Shown: positions 27,936-36,545, counted from the stretch's first letter. The stretch is DNA of 64,000 nucleotides from Nocardioides antri (GCF_008373765.1 NZ_VUJW01000009.1:155140-219139), one strand, 5' to 3'. Notes: generated by a model not told the origin, from the letters alone. Program-made: numbers and translations.

Positions 27936-29957
27936 TTGGACTACAGCGACGCTCTCGACGAGACGCTCGCTCTCCTGCGGGCGATCGAGCGTGACTGGTC
28001 ACCCGCCGTCCTGGCCAACGCCTTCGGTCCCGAGGCCATGGTGATGACCGACCTCATCGCCCGCCACGGGCTCGCCATCGAGGTCGTCAGCGTCGACACC
28101 GGGCGGCTGCCGGAGGAGACGCACGCGCTCGCCCACAGCGTCCACCGGCGGTACGGCCCGATCGTCAGGATGCTCTCCCCCGACCCGGACGAGGTGCTCG
28201 CGTGGACGAGCGAGCACGGGCAGAACGGCTTCTACGGGAGCGTGGAGCTGCGAGAGGGCTGCTGCGCGGTCCGCAAGGTCGCCCCGCTGCAACGCGCGCT
28301 CGCCGGCAAGCGGGCGTGGCTCGCCGGCCTGCGGCGCGAGCACAGCGCGACCCGTCGCGACCTCGAGGTCTCGACCTGGGACGCCACCAACGGCCTGCAG
28401 AAGTTCCACCCGATGCTCGACTGGACGACCGACCAGGTCTGGTCCTACATCAGCGATCACGCCGTCCCCTACAACGAGCTCTACGACCGTGGCTACACGA
28501 GCATCGGCTGCGCCCCGTGCACCCGCGCGATCAGCCCCGGCGAGGACACCCGGGCGGGACGCTGGTGGTGGGAGGTCGACTCGATCAAGGAGTGCGGCAT
28601 CCACCTCAACCCGGTCACCGGCCGCTTCGAGCGCGCCACAGCACCCCCATTGCCGGACAACGAACCCGCCGTGACGCAGAATGGTCGCGCCCCGGGGCAG
28701 CACGACGGTGATCCTGTCGCCGCCCAGCAGGAAGCAACGAACGACGGAGGAGACGCAATGCGGGTACTGATCCTTGGGGGGGACGGCTTCTGCGGTTGGC
28801 CGACGGCATTGCACCTCTCGGCCCAGGGCTACGAGGTGGCGATCGTCGACAACCTGTCGCGCCGCAAGATCGACATCGAGCTCGAGGTCTCCTCCCTCAC
28901 GCCGATCCGTCCGATGGGTGAGCGTCTCCGCGCGTGGAAGCAGGTGTCCGGCAAGGACATCGCGTTCCACGACATCGACGTCGCCGTGAACTACCAGCGG
29001 CTGCTGGACCTGCTCGAGGACTGGCGCCCCGAGGCGGTCGTGCACTTCGCGGAGCAGCGCGCTGCGCCGTACTCCATGAAGTCGAGCCGTCACAAGCGCT
29101 ACACCGTCAGCAACAACCTCAACGCGACCAACAACCTGCTGGCCGCGGTCGTGGAGTCGGGCCTCGACATCCACGTCGTGCACCTCGGCACGATGGGCGT
29201 CTACGGCTACGGCACGGCCGGCATGAAGATCCCCGAGGGCTACCTCCAGGTCAAGGTCGACGCCGGCGAGAGCGGGCTGGTCGACCAGGAGATCCTGTAC
29301 CCCGCCAACCCGGGGTCGATCTACCACATGACGAAGACCCAGGACCAGCTGCTCTTCGCCTACTACGCGAAGAACGACCACGTCCGGGCGACGGACCTCC
29401 ACCAGGGCATCGTCTGGGGCACCCAGACCAAGGAGACCCGCCTCGACGAGCGGCTGATCAACCGGTTCGACTACGACGGCGACTACGGCACGGTGCTCAA
29501 CCGGTTCCTCATGCAGGCAGCCATCGGCTACCCGCTGACCGTCCACGGCACCGGCGGCCAGACCCGGGCGTTCATCCACATCCAGGACACGGTCAAGTGC
29601 ATCCAGCTGGCGATCGAGAACCCGCCGGCCAAGGGTGACCGGGTGTCGGTCTTCAACCAGATGACCGAGACCCACCGGGTCCGGGACCTGGCGAAGATGA
29701 TCTCCGACCGCACCGGCGTCGAGATCGCGCTGCTGCCGAACCCGCGCAACGAGGCCGACGAGAACGACCTCCACGTGGCCAACGACCGCTTCCTGCACCT
29801 CGGCCTGACTCCGATCACCCTCAGCGAGGGCCTGATGGAGGAGGTCGCCGAGATCACCAAGAAGTACGCCGACCGCTGCGACCGGGAGAAGATCCCGTGC
29901 GTCTCGGTGTGGAGCCCGGAGGCGGCCGCGGCGAAGGCGGGCGTCGGCGCCGGCTGA
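27936..29957 (+). CDS. Fusion of assimilatory APS reductase (CysH-type) and UDP-sulfoquinovose synthase (SQD1/SqdB-type)
   Basis: One open frame of 673 codons. Residues 1-230 are an APS reductase: SVDTGRLPEETH, the iron-sulfur cysteines C109/C110 (CCAVRKVAPL) and C192/C195 (CAPC), and catalytic C220 in KECGIH. It makes sulfite from adenylyl sulfate using thioredoxin. Residues 275-665 are a UDP-sulfoquinovose synthase, which combines sulfite with UDP-glucose: GGDGFCGW, T419 (LGTMGVYG), Y463/K467 (YHMTK), ATDLHQGIVWGTQT. The TTG at 27936 is the only possible start after the upstream stop. The 45-residue linker has atypical, AT-ending codons, and M275 has its own Shine-Dalgarno sequence, so separate SqdB may also be made. 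Confidence 0.9.
   Translation: MDYSDALDETLALLRAIERDWSPAVLANAFGPEAMVMTDLIARHGLAIEVVSVDTGRLPEETHALAHSVHRRYGPIVRMLSPDPDEVLAWTSEHGQNGFYGSVELREGCCAVRKVAPLQRALAGKRAWLAGLRREHSATRRDLEVSTWDATNGLQKFHPMLDWTTDQVWSYISDHAVPYNELYDRGYTSIGCAPCTRAISPGEDTRAGRWWWEVDSIKECGIHLNPVTGRFERATAPPLPDNEPAVTQNGRAPGQHDGDPVAAQQEATNDGGDAMRVLILGGDGFCGWPTALHLSAQGYEVAIVDNLSRRKIDIELEVSSLTPIRPMGERLRAWKQVSGKDIAFHDIDVAVNYQRLLDLLEDWRPEAVVHFAEQRAAPYSMKSSRHKRYTVSNNLNATNNLLAAVVESGLDIHVVHLGTMGVYGYGTAGMKIPEGYLQVKVDAGESGLVDQEILYPANPGSIYHMTKTQDQLLFAYYAKNDHVRATDLHQGIVWGTQTKETRLDERLINRFDYDGDYGTVLNRFLMQAAIGYPLTVHGTGGQTRAFIHIQDTVKCIQLAIENPPAKGDRVSVFNQMTETHRVRDLAKMISDRTGVEIALLPNPRNEADENDLHVANDRFLHLGLTPITLSEGLMEEVAEITKKYADRCDREKIPCVSVWSPEAAAAKAGVGAG
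28746..28760 (+). promoter_or_regulatory. Internal Shine-Dalgarno and ATG for a free UDP-sulfoquinovose synthase
   Basis: GGAGGAG lies seven bases ahead of ATG 28758-28760, which begins the SqdB domain with the canonical MRVLILGGDG. It is stronger than the signal before the TTG that starts the whole frame, so translation can probably begin here independently. Confidence 0.7.
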
Positions 29958-29987
29958 CCCAGCCCGGTCGAGGCGTCAGGCCGCAGG

Positions 29988-30644
29988 TCAGCGCAGCGTC
30001 CGCGGGCGGCGCCGGCGGAAGTTGACCGTCTCCGGGACGACCCGGTGGCGGTAGCCGGCCTCGACGGTCGCCCTGCTCCAGTGCCAGTCGAGCTCGCCCG
30101 GCTCTGCGTCCGCCCCCAGTTCGGCGAAGGGCACCTCCCGGTAGACCGCGGTGGCCGCCAGCGCCTGCGCGTCCCAGCAGTTGCCGAACCGGAGGGCCGC
30201 AGGGTCGAACCCGGGATCGTCCTGGTCCGGCGGGAAGTAGAGCTCGCGTCCCACCTCGTAGAACCAGTGGATCTCCGGGTGCGCGATCACCCGGGCTCCG
30301 CCCCCTGCGCAGAGCGCGTGTGCCGCGACCAGCCAGTTCTGCGTCCAGACGGCACCGCCGTCGAGGAACGCGAGGTGCTCCCCCGCCGCGGCAGCCGCTG
30401 CCTGGTTGCGTGCGGCGCCCGGGTCGGTCGCGTCCAGGGCCTCGACCCGCACGCCGTGCTCCTCCGCCTCCACCAGCGCCGCGCGGGTGCCCGGCGTCGC
30501 GGCGGCCAGCACGACCGTCGCCTCGACCGTGAGCCCGGCGCTGCGGGCCGCGGTCGCGGCGTCGACCAGGCTGTGCAGCGAGATCCCGATCCGCGGCCCC
30601 TCGTCGCCGGCCACCAGGATCGCCGAGATGTCGGGCGCGCTCAC
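29988..30644 (-). CDS. GT2-like protein with lost DxD motif (unit 2)
   Basis: A 218-residue paralogue of the GT2 proteins at 25665 and 32569. The overall pattern is kept (ISAILVAGDEG, EATVVLAAATPGTRAAL, ARVIAHPEIHWFYE, GYRHRVVPETVNFRRRR), but the catalytic DGDD is replaced by DGGA in LAFLDGGAVWTQNWL, so it is probably inactive as a glycosyltransferase. The GTG start overlaps the stop of the GT4 gene (GTGA). Its partner gene is the only one of the three with a complete GT4 domain. It converges on the CysH-SqdB gene. Confidence 0.7.
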   Translation of the reverse strand: MSAPDISAILVAGDEGPRIGISLHSLVDAATAARSAGLTVEATVVLAAATPGTRAALVEAEEHGVRVEALDATDPGAARNQAAAAAAGEHLAFLDGGAVWTQNWLVAAHALCAGGGARVIAHPEIHWFYEVGRELYFPPDQDDPGFDPAALRFGNCWDAQALAATAVYREVPFAELGADAEPGELDWHWSRATVEAGYRHRVVPETVNFRRRRPRTLR

Positions 30645-32572
30645 GACATCGGGCCTTCCGCGAGGAGCTTCGCGATCCGGCTGCGGTAGTCGTCGGCGTC
30701 GAACAGCTGGTGGACCTGCCTGCGGAGCTCCGCGGCGCGCGCGGCCGCGGCCGCCGGGTCGGCGAGGAGCGCCTCGATCGCCGCGACGTAGGCCGCCGGG
30801 TCGTCCACCTCGGCGACGGGATAGCCGGTCTCGGGCGTCACCACCTCCGGCACGCCGCCGACCGCGCTCGCGACGATGGGCAGCCCGCTCTGCGCCCCCT
30901 CCAGCACGACGTTGGGGATCCCGTCCCAGCCCGAGGTGTAGAGCAGGAAGTCGACCTCGTCGAGCGGCAGCTGGTCGAAGCCGTCGTACACCCCCATCAG
31001 GCGGATGTTCGGCGGGAGGTCGTCGGGGTCGAGGTCGATGTCCTCGAGGACCGGCTTCCCCCACGCGCAGATCTCGAGATCGGGGCGGAGCCGCGCGATG
31101 TCGACGACCAGGTCGAACCGCTTCTGCCGGTCGAACCTGCCGGCCCAGAGGACGCGGACCGGCAGCCCGGCGGCACGACGCCGTTCGAGGACGCCGCCGA
31201 CGTCGACCGAGAAGTCCGCGATCGGGTTGCGCAGGAAGATCATCCGGTCCCGGGCGGCGGCCGGCATCAGGTAGCGGTCCACGAGCTCCGCCCGCATCCG
31301 ATCGCTGTCGAACAGCACCCACGAGAGGTGCGGGAGGCCCTGCTGGAACGGTCCGACCGGGTAGCCGTAGCGATGCCCGTGCTCGTCGATCTCCCAGGTG
31401 AACAGGTAGGCACCGACGTCGGCGAAGCCCGCGACGTCCTCGCCCCTCTCCCCCACGAGCTGCCAGCCCAGCAGGCTGTTGATCAGGACCACCCGGGCCG
31501 GTCGCAGGGCCTGCAGGAGGTCGTGGAGCACGTCGCGGCGGGCCGGCTGGGCCATGCCGGCCACGTGGCGGGTCAGGTCGAGCACCCGCACGTCGTCGGG
31601 GAACAGGCTCGGTCGCTCGAAGACCGGCAGGTCCGTGGAGACGACCGCGACGCTGTCCGGCCCGCCGGCGACGCGCGCTGCGTCGGTGAAGAGGCCGGCC
31701 ACCCGGGCCGCGCCACTCATCCGGCAGTGCGGCACGAGCACGACGGTATCGACCTGGTCGACACCCAGCGCTGAGTGGGCGGCTGTCGCCGCCTCGGCCA
31801 TCCGCGTGCCGGGGTGGGCGTACGGCGGCGCGACCGTCGGCAGCTCGACGCGCAGCGGCGAGTGGAGGCCGGGCTCGAGGTCGGCGGCGATGTCGATCTG
31901 CGTGCGCAGCGCGGGGTCGTCCAGCCGGCGCCGCCGGTCGAGGACGGCACGGACGCCCTCCTCCAGCCAGCTCGTGCGGGTGAGGTCGTGGTCGACCGCT
32001 CGGTGCAGCAGCTCGGGGAGGAACAGCGGGTCCTGGCGGCGGGCCGCGCCGTCGTCGGCCGCTCCGCCGTGATGCCGCCCGGCAGGGCTCGGCACCCACT
32101 GCGGCTGGTAGCACCCCCGGGTGAGGTAGTGGTGCAGGATCCAGCGCGGGTGGGACTCCAGGACCGGGTGGTGCTCGAGGTACCAGTCGGGGTCGAACAG
32201 CGGGGTCGGGACCACCCGCCGGTCCCAGCCGGTGCGCAGCCAGTGCAGGAACGGCACCTCGCCGTCCGGCACCGCCAGCCCGATCTCGGCCAGCCGGTCG
32301 GCGTACCAGTCGGGGTTGAACAGCGCGCTGACGCGGAGGCCTCGGGGGGCACCGACCTCGAGGTAGTGCTTCACCACCGCCTCGACGCCCGGCTCGTCAC
32401 CGAGCCGGCCCCGCTCCCCCTCGTCGAGCTGGGCGAGGTAGAAGCGCGGGTGCGCGCACCAGCGCAGCCGCTCGAAGACCGAGGACGCGAGACCCTGCGT
32501 CTCCTCGACGTCGGGGCCGTCAGCACCGGCCGTCGGACGCACCCGAGACGCCCACTGCCTCATCGCCCTCAC
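30641..32572 (-). CDS. Repeat-module protein fused to a complete GT4-type glycosyltransferase (unit 2)
   Basis: A 643-residue protein. The N-terminal third carries the island's repeat module (LFNPDWYADRLAEIG, LFDPDWYLEHHPVL). A GT-B glycosyltransferase follows. Its donor domain contains RVLWAGRFDRQKRFDLVVDI, LRPDLEICAWGKP, IRLMGVYDGFDQL and DGIPNVVLEGAQSGLPIVAS, an E-x7-E motif whose first Glu is Asp. The GTG at 32572 overlaps the previous stop (GTGA), and ATG 32563 is the alternative. A role as a sulfoquinovosyl or hexosyl transferase for the island's glycan is possible but not shown by sequence. Confidence 0.78.
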   Translation of the reverse strand: MRAMRQWASRVRPTAGADGPDVEETQGLASSVFERLRWCAHPRFYLAQLDEGERGRLGDEPGVEAVVKHYLEVGAPRGLRVSALFNPDWYADRLAEIGLAVPDGEVPFLHWLRTGWDRRVVPTPLFDPDWYLEHHPVLESHPRWILHHYLTRGCYQPQWVPSPAGRHHGGAADDGAARRQDPLFLPELLHRAVDHDLTRTSWLEEGVRAVLDRRRRLDDPALRTQIDIAADLEPGLHSPLRVELPTVAPPYAHPGTRMAEAATAAHSALGVDQVDTVVLVPHCRMSGAARVAGLFTDAARVAGGPDSVAVVSTDLPVFERPSLFPDDVRVLDLTRHVAGMAQPARRDVLHDLLQALRPARVVLINSLLGWQLVGERGEDVAGFADVGAYLFTWEIDEHGHRYGYPVGPFQQGLPHLSWVLFDSDRMRAELVDRYLMPAAARDRMIFLRNPIADFSVDVGGVLERRRAAGLPVRVLWAGRFDRQKRFDLVVDIARLRPDLEICAWGKPVLEDIDLDPDDLPPNIRLMGVYDGFDQLPLDEVDFLLYTSGWDGIPNVVLEGAQSGLPIVASAVGGVPEVVTPETGYPVAEVDDPAAYVAAIEALLADPAAAAARAAELRRQVHQLFDADDYRSRIAKLLAEGPMS

Positions 32573-33336
32573 GCCCGCTCGGACGCCTTCCCCAGCCGGG
32601 CGAGGTCCTGGACGCGGTCGATGGCCATGGCGGGCAGCTTGCGGACGATCGAGCGGCGGTTGCTGCTCTCCTGCCCGAGCGAGGTGTCGCGGCGGCGCTT
32701 GAAGATGATGGTGTCCCTGACCAGGATGTGCTCCCACCCGGCAGCCATCGTCTCGATGGAGAACTGCCAGTCCTGGAACGACAGCCCGTTCGGGATGTCC
32801 CGCGAGACGTAGGGGATCGTGAGGTGCGCCTCGCGCGGCGTCATGCAGAGCGAGTCGTGGTAGTTGCGCAGGTAGGCGAAGTACGGCGTGAAGAGCGGCG
32901 ACGCCTGGTCGATGTGCACCAGCACCGAGTTGCCGCCGTCGAACATCACGTTGAGCTCGGGGTGCGCGATCACCCGGCGTCCTTCCGCCGCGGCGGCGTC
33001 GAGAGCGGCGACGCCCTCGGCCAGCCAGTTCTCGCTGTAGAGGTCGTCGGCGTCGAGGAACGCGACGTAGCGACCGCCCGACCGGGCGACGGCGGCGTTG
33101 CGGACCCGGCCGAGGTCGCCCTCGGCGAACTCCCACCGGACCCAGTGACCGAACCGCGGCTGCTCGAAGTACGCGCGGGTCGCCTCGGTGGCGCCATCGA
33201 GCGCCACGATGGTCTCGACGACGTAGCCGCGGGCACGGGCGGCGTCGACCGCGAGGTCGGCCGATCGCATGGTCGGACCGCACACCACGGTCTCGCTGTG
33301 GGCGGTGGCGATCACCGAGAGGTCAGGCGTCCCCAT
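32569..33336 (-). CDS. GT2-type glycosyltransferase-like protein, DxD intact (unit 3)
   Basis: A 255-residue GT-A protein: LSVIATAHSETVV, VETIVALDGATEATRAYF, VRNAAVARSGGRYVAFLDADDLYSENWL (DADD motif), RVIAHPELNVMFDGG, FQDWQFSIETMAAGWEHILVRDTIIFKRRR. It overlaps its upstream module gene by 14 bases and is followed by the GT4 fusion gene (GTGA overlap), so the whole run 29988-35583 reads as one operon. Related to 25665-26405 and 29988-30644. Confidence 0.8.
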   Translation of the reverse strand: MGTPDLSVIATAHSETVVCGPTMRSADLAVDAARARGYVVETIVALDGATEATRAYFEQPRFGHWVRWEFAEGDLGRVRNAAVARSGGRYVAFLDADDLYSENWLAEGVAALDAAAAEGRRVIAHPELNVMFDGGNSVLVHIDQASPLFTPYFAYLRNYHDSLCMTPREAHLTIPYVSRDIPNGLSFQDWQFSIETMAAGWEHILVRDTIIFKRRRDTSLGQESSNRRSIVRKLPAMAIDRVQDLARLGKASERA

Positions 33337-34645
33337 CCGGCGCCTCCCGCAGCAGCTCGCGCACCGTCTCGGCCAGGGTGCCGTCGTCGCCGACCGCGCG
33401 TACCTTGGCCGCGATGTCGTCGGGCAGCCGGTAGTCGTCGACGAGCCGCGCGGCCGTCGCCGGCTGCTCCACGAGCACGCCCTCGACCAGCTCGACGTGG
33501 CGGTAGAAGTAGCGCGCCGAGGGACCGGCCTCGTGACCGAGGACGGTGCGGCGCAGGCCGGCGAAGCCCAGGAACACGCGCTCCGACGCGCTCAGGGCGC
33601 GGCCGTACGGCGTCAGCGACTCCAGGAACAACCGCGAGTCGACGCCCACGATCGCGTCGGCGCAGAGCGAGCGGAGCAGCTCGACCAGGACCTGCTGGGT
33701 CATCATCGGCCCGAGGCCGTGGGCCGTCTCGGCGAAGTCGACCCGGCGGACGCCGGCCGGCGTCACGCCCTCGGGGACACTGCCGGAGGCGGTGGTGACG
33801 ACGACGACGTCGTGCGGCGCGAGCAGGGCGGTGAGGCCGTCGAGCAGCCGCCTGACCAGCCCGTCTGCCGGATCATCGACGACGAGGACGACCCGCGCCC
33901 GGGCGAAGCCGACCGCCTCCTGGCTGGCGTGGAGCGCGCCGAGCTGGTCGGCGACGACCAGCCAGGGGATGGGCATCATCCGCGGCCGGGCGATCTCCGG
34001 CCACAGGTCGCCCACGAGCGGCTCGACCTCGGCCGCCTTGGCGAACATCTCGCCGAGCTTCCCGTGGTGCAGCCGGCGATGCACGTCGGACCGGCGCTCG
34101 GCCAGCTGCTCCGCGACCTCGTCCGCGGTCGTGCCGAGCACCTTGGCGAGCTTCTCGATGCCCATGACCGGCTCAGCGATCTCACCGGCGGCCCGGCCCT
34201 CGGCGAGCCAGGTCGCGTAGGGGTTGCGCTCGTCGTCCCGCCGCTCCGGGTGCCGCTTGAGGTAGGAGTCGGTGGAGAAGTTGGGGTCCGGCGTGAGCTT
34301 CGCGGCCCGCCCCTGCCGGAGGAAGTGGCGGACCGGGTCGATCTCCGGGTTCGCCAGGACGGCCGGTGCCTGCAGCAGGTAGTGCGCGACGTCGAAGTTG
34401 TCGCGGACCAGGTCGTAGTCGGGATCGATGCCGGCCGGGAGCTGGCGGCGCAGTGCCTCCGCTACCCGTGCGTCGAACTCCGGGCCGAGGTTCGACGGGA
34501 GCACCGACGGCGCCTCGGGCCCGTCGATCGGGGTCTGCGGCGCCGCCATCGTCGCGCCGTTCTGCCAGGTGGCCTGGTGAGCGCCGTGACGGTCGTTCCG
34601 GCGCCGCAGCCGGCGTCGGAGGCGACCAGAGGCGGCGTCGGTCAC
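33323..34645 (-). CDS. Repeat-module protein with a half GT-B domain (unit 3)
   Basis: A 440-residue protein with YLLQAPAVLANPEIDPVRHFLRQG and FSTDSYLKRHPERRDDERNPYATWLAEG repeat segments N-terminally, then a Rossmann-type region (ARVVLVVDDPADGLVRRLLDGL) that ends without a GT4 donor domain, as in the 26398 paralogue. The GTG start overlaps the epimerase stop by one base (TAGTG). No independent catalytic motif was found. It is paired with the GT2 at 32569. Confidence 0.62.
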   Translation of the reverse strand: MTDAASGRLRRRLRRRNDRHGAHQATWQNGATMAAPQTPIDGPEAPSVLPSNLGPEFDARVAEALRRQLPAGIDPDYDLVRDNFDVAHYLLQAPAVLANPEIDPVRHFLRQGRAAKLTPDPNFSTDSYLKRHPERRDDERNPYATWLAEGRAAGEIAEPVMGIEKLAKVLGTTADEVAEQLAERRSDVHRRLHHGKLGEMFAKAAEVEPLVGDLWPEIARPRMMPIPWLVVADQLGALHASQEAVGFARARVVLVVDDPADGLVRRLLDGLTALLAPHDVVVVTTASGSVPEGVTPAGVRRVDFAETAHGLGPMMTQQVLVELLRSLCADAIVGVDSRLFLESLTPYGRALSASERVFLGFAGLRRTVLGHEAGPSARYFYRHVELVEGVLVEQPATAARLVDDYRLPDDIAAKVRAVGDDGTLAETVRELLREAPDGDA

Positions 34646-35583
34646 TACCTGGCCTTGCCGTTGCCGGCGCCGCTGCGGAGGAACCATTCCCAGGTACGAC
34701 GGAGGCCCTCGTCGAGCGACACGACCGGGTCGAACCCGAGGCCCTCCCGGGCCTTGTCGATCTCGCACCAGGTGTAGCGCACCTCGCCGGCCCGGAAGTC
34801 CTCGTATCGGACGTCGAGCTCCCGTCCCGTGGCGTCGCGCAGCAGCCCGAGCAGCTCGTTGATCGTGGTCGGCTTGCCGCTGCCGAGCTGGAACGCGCCG
34901 ACGGCGTCCCCGTCGATCGCGACCCGGACCCCCTCGACCAGGTCGCCGACGTAGAGGAAGTCACGGGCCTGGCTGCCGTCGCCGTAGACCACCAGCGGCT
35001 CGTCGGCCAGGATCCGCTTGACGAAGTGGGCGACCACCGAGCCCTTGTGGAACGAGCGCGGTCCGTAGACGTTCGAGAAGCGCAGCGAGCAGCCGGAGAT
35101 GCCGTAGGCCGCCGAGTAGGCACTCAGGTAGCCCTCGAGCATCAGCTTCGAGGCGCCGTACGGCGACGTCGGCTGCGCCGCCATGCGCTCGTGCACGGGC
35201 GGCGGGACGTCGCCGACGATCGCGCCACCGGTCGACGCGGCGACGACGCGTCCGATCCCGCGCTCGCGGCACTCCTCCAGCAGGTTGAAGGTGCCGATGA
35301 CGTTGTTCTCGAAGTTGTGGGCAGGGTCCAGGATGCTGTCGATGACGCGGGTGTCCGCCGCGAGGTGCACGACCGTGTCCTGGCCGTCCAGCGCGCTGCG
35401 GACGTCGGTGCGGCTGCGCAGGTCGCCGGCGACGAACCGCACCCGGTCGGGGTCGAGGTTGTCGCGGTGACCGAGCGACTCGTTGTCGAGCACGGTGACC
35501 TCGTAGCCACCCAGGCTCACCAGGTGATCGGCGAGATGGACACCGATGAAGCCGGCGCCCCCGGTGATGAGCACGCGCTTCAT
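34645..35583 (-). CDS. NAD-dependent epimerase/dehydratase (GalE-like extended SDR)
   Basis: A 312-residue nucleotide-sugar epimerase: MKRVLITGGAGFIGVHLADHL (Rossmann), VVHLAADTRVIDSILDP, VAASTGGAIVGD (catalytic Ser/Thr region), YGASKLMLE (YxxxK), RFSNVYGPRSFHKG, DFLYVGDLVEGV. Likely a UDP-glucose 4-epimerase or related UDP-sugar modifier that supplies donor sugars to the adjacent glycosyltransferases. The ATG at 35583 has AAGGGA upstream. First gene of the minus-strand operon 35583-29988. Confidence 0.85.
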   Translation of the reverse strand: MKRVLITGGAGFIGVHLADHLVSLGGYEVTVLDNESLGHRDNLDPDRVRFVAGDLRSRTDVRSALDGQDTVVHLAADTRVIDSILDPAHNFENNVIGTFNLLEECRERGIGRVVAASTGGAIVGDVPPPVHERMAAQPTSPYGASKLMLEGYLSAYSAAYGISGCSLRFSNVYGPRSFHKGSVVAHFVKRILADEPLVVYGDGSQARDFLYVGDLVEGVRVAIDGDAVGAFQLGSGKPTTINELLGLLRDATGRELDVRYEDFRAGEVRYTWCEIDKAREGLGFDPVVSLDEGLRRTWEWFLRSGAGNGKAR

Positions 35584-35816
35584 TTTCCGAATCCCTTCTG
35601 TCAGCAAGGCAGCGGGACACCTTAACAATCGGCGCCGTGCCTCACGCTAACGACCGAGACTGCCCCGACGTTAGGTTTCAGTAAAGTTCCGGTGCCATTC
35701 ATCCTCTCGGATGAGTGCTCCCGGCTGCAGGCGCGGACCGTGGCCGGCCCGCCTCCGCGGCGTGCCCTTCGGCTATCCTGCGGGCGCCTGACCGCCAGTG
35801 GGAACGAGGAGCCGAC
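35584..35816. promoter_or_regulatory. Divergent promoter region of the glycan operon and sulfotransferase A
   Basis: A 233-base gap that includes a stretch clearly richer in A+T than its surroundings (about 35620-35700). On the minus strand TAAGGT (around 35620) could be a -10 for the epimerase operon. On the plus strand TATCCT (35774-35779) could serve sulfotransferase A, whose GTG at 35817 has GAGGAG upstream. No ORF or RNA gene recognised. Confidence 0.45.
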
Positions 35817-36533
35817 GTGGACGCCGATCCGGGTAGACCAGCAGTCACCTGGCGGGAGATGCTGACCTACTTCCCCCACCGGGTGCTCGGGAACCACGTG
35901 CACGCCCTGCCTGACCACGGCATCGTCTACGTCAAGAACCCCAAGGCCGGTTGCTCCACGGTGCTGCTGTGGCTGGACCGCCTGCACACCGGGGAGCACG
36001 ACTTCAGCCCGGGCAACGTCCACACCGACAACCGGCTGCCCAAGGTGCCCGACGTCGGTCGGCGGAGGATCGCGCGGATGATCTCGGGCGACGCCTACCG
36101 GTTCTCCTTCGTTCGCGACCCGCTGCGGCGCTTCCAGTCCGCCTACCTGGACAAGATCGTCAGCTCCAAGCGCTGGCGGACGCAGATCCAGACGGCGCTC
36201 GGACAGGAGCCGGACCCCGAGCGCGCGGTCAGCCTCGACGAGTTCGTGACCGGGATCGAGCGCCAGGACCCGATCGGCGAGATGGACCCGCACTGGCGGC
36301 CCCAGCACGTCAACCTGATGATGCCGCTGGTCTCCTACGACCACATCGGACGGATCGAGACCTTCGACGCCGACCTCGAGATCATCCGGAAGGCCGCCGA
36401 CCTTCCGCCGGTGCCGATCGAGGTCCGCAACGTCGCCAAGAAGAGCACCGACAGCATCCTCGCCGACCGACCGGACCTCGAGGAGCGGGTCCGCGCGATC
36501 TACGCGCAGGACTTCGAGATCTTCGGCTACTGA
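35817..36533 (+). CDS. Carbohydrate sulfotransferase (Sulfotransfer_2 type), A
   Basis: A 238-residue PAPS-dependent sulfotransferase of the carbohydrate type. The 5'-phosphosulfate loop is VYVKNPKAGCSTVLLWL and the 3'-phosphate region FSFVRDPLRRFQSAY. The GTG start follows GAGGAG. It differs in family from the three later sulfotransferases (38374, 39459, 42367). It probably transfers sulfate to a sugar hydroxyl of the surface glycan. No signal peptide, so it acts in the cytoplasm. Convergent with propeller protein 1, 12 bases away. Confidence 0.82.
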   Translation: MDADPGRPAVTWREMLTYFPHRVLGNHVHALPDHGIVYVKNPKAGCSTVLLWLDRLHTGEHDFSPGNVHTDNRLPKVPDVGRRRIARMISGDAYRFSFVRDPLRRFQSAYLDKIVSSKRWRTQIQTALGQEPDPERAVSLDEFVTGIERQDPIGEMDPHWRPQHVNLMMPLVSYDHIGRIETFDADLEIIRKAADLPPVPIEVRNVAKKSTDSILADRPDLEERVRAIYAQDFEIFGY

Positions 36534-36545
36534 GCCGGCTCTGGC

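Noticed and set aside
28650-28682. Possible promoter inside the CysH-SqdB linker (TTGCCG and CAGAAT)
   Set aside because: The spacer is 21 bases and the -10 is poor. The internal Shine-Dalgarno is better supported than an internal promoter.
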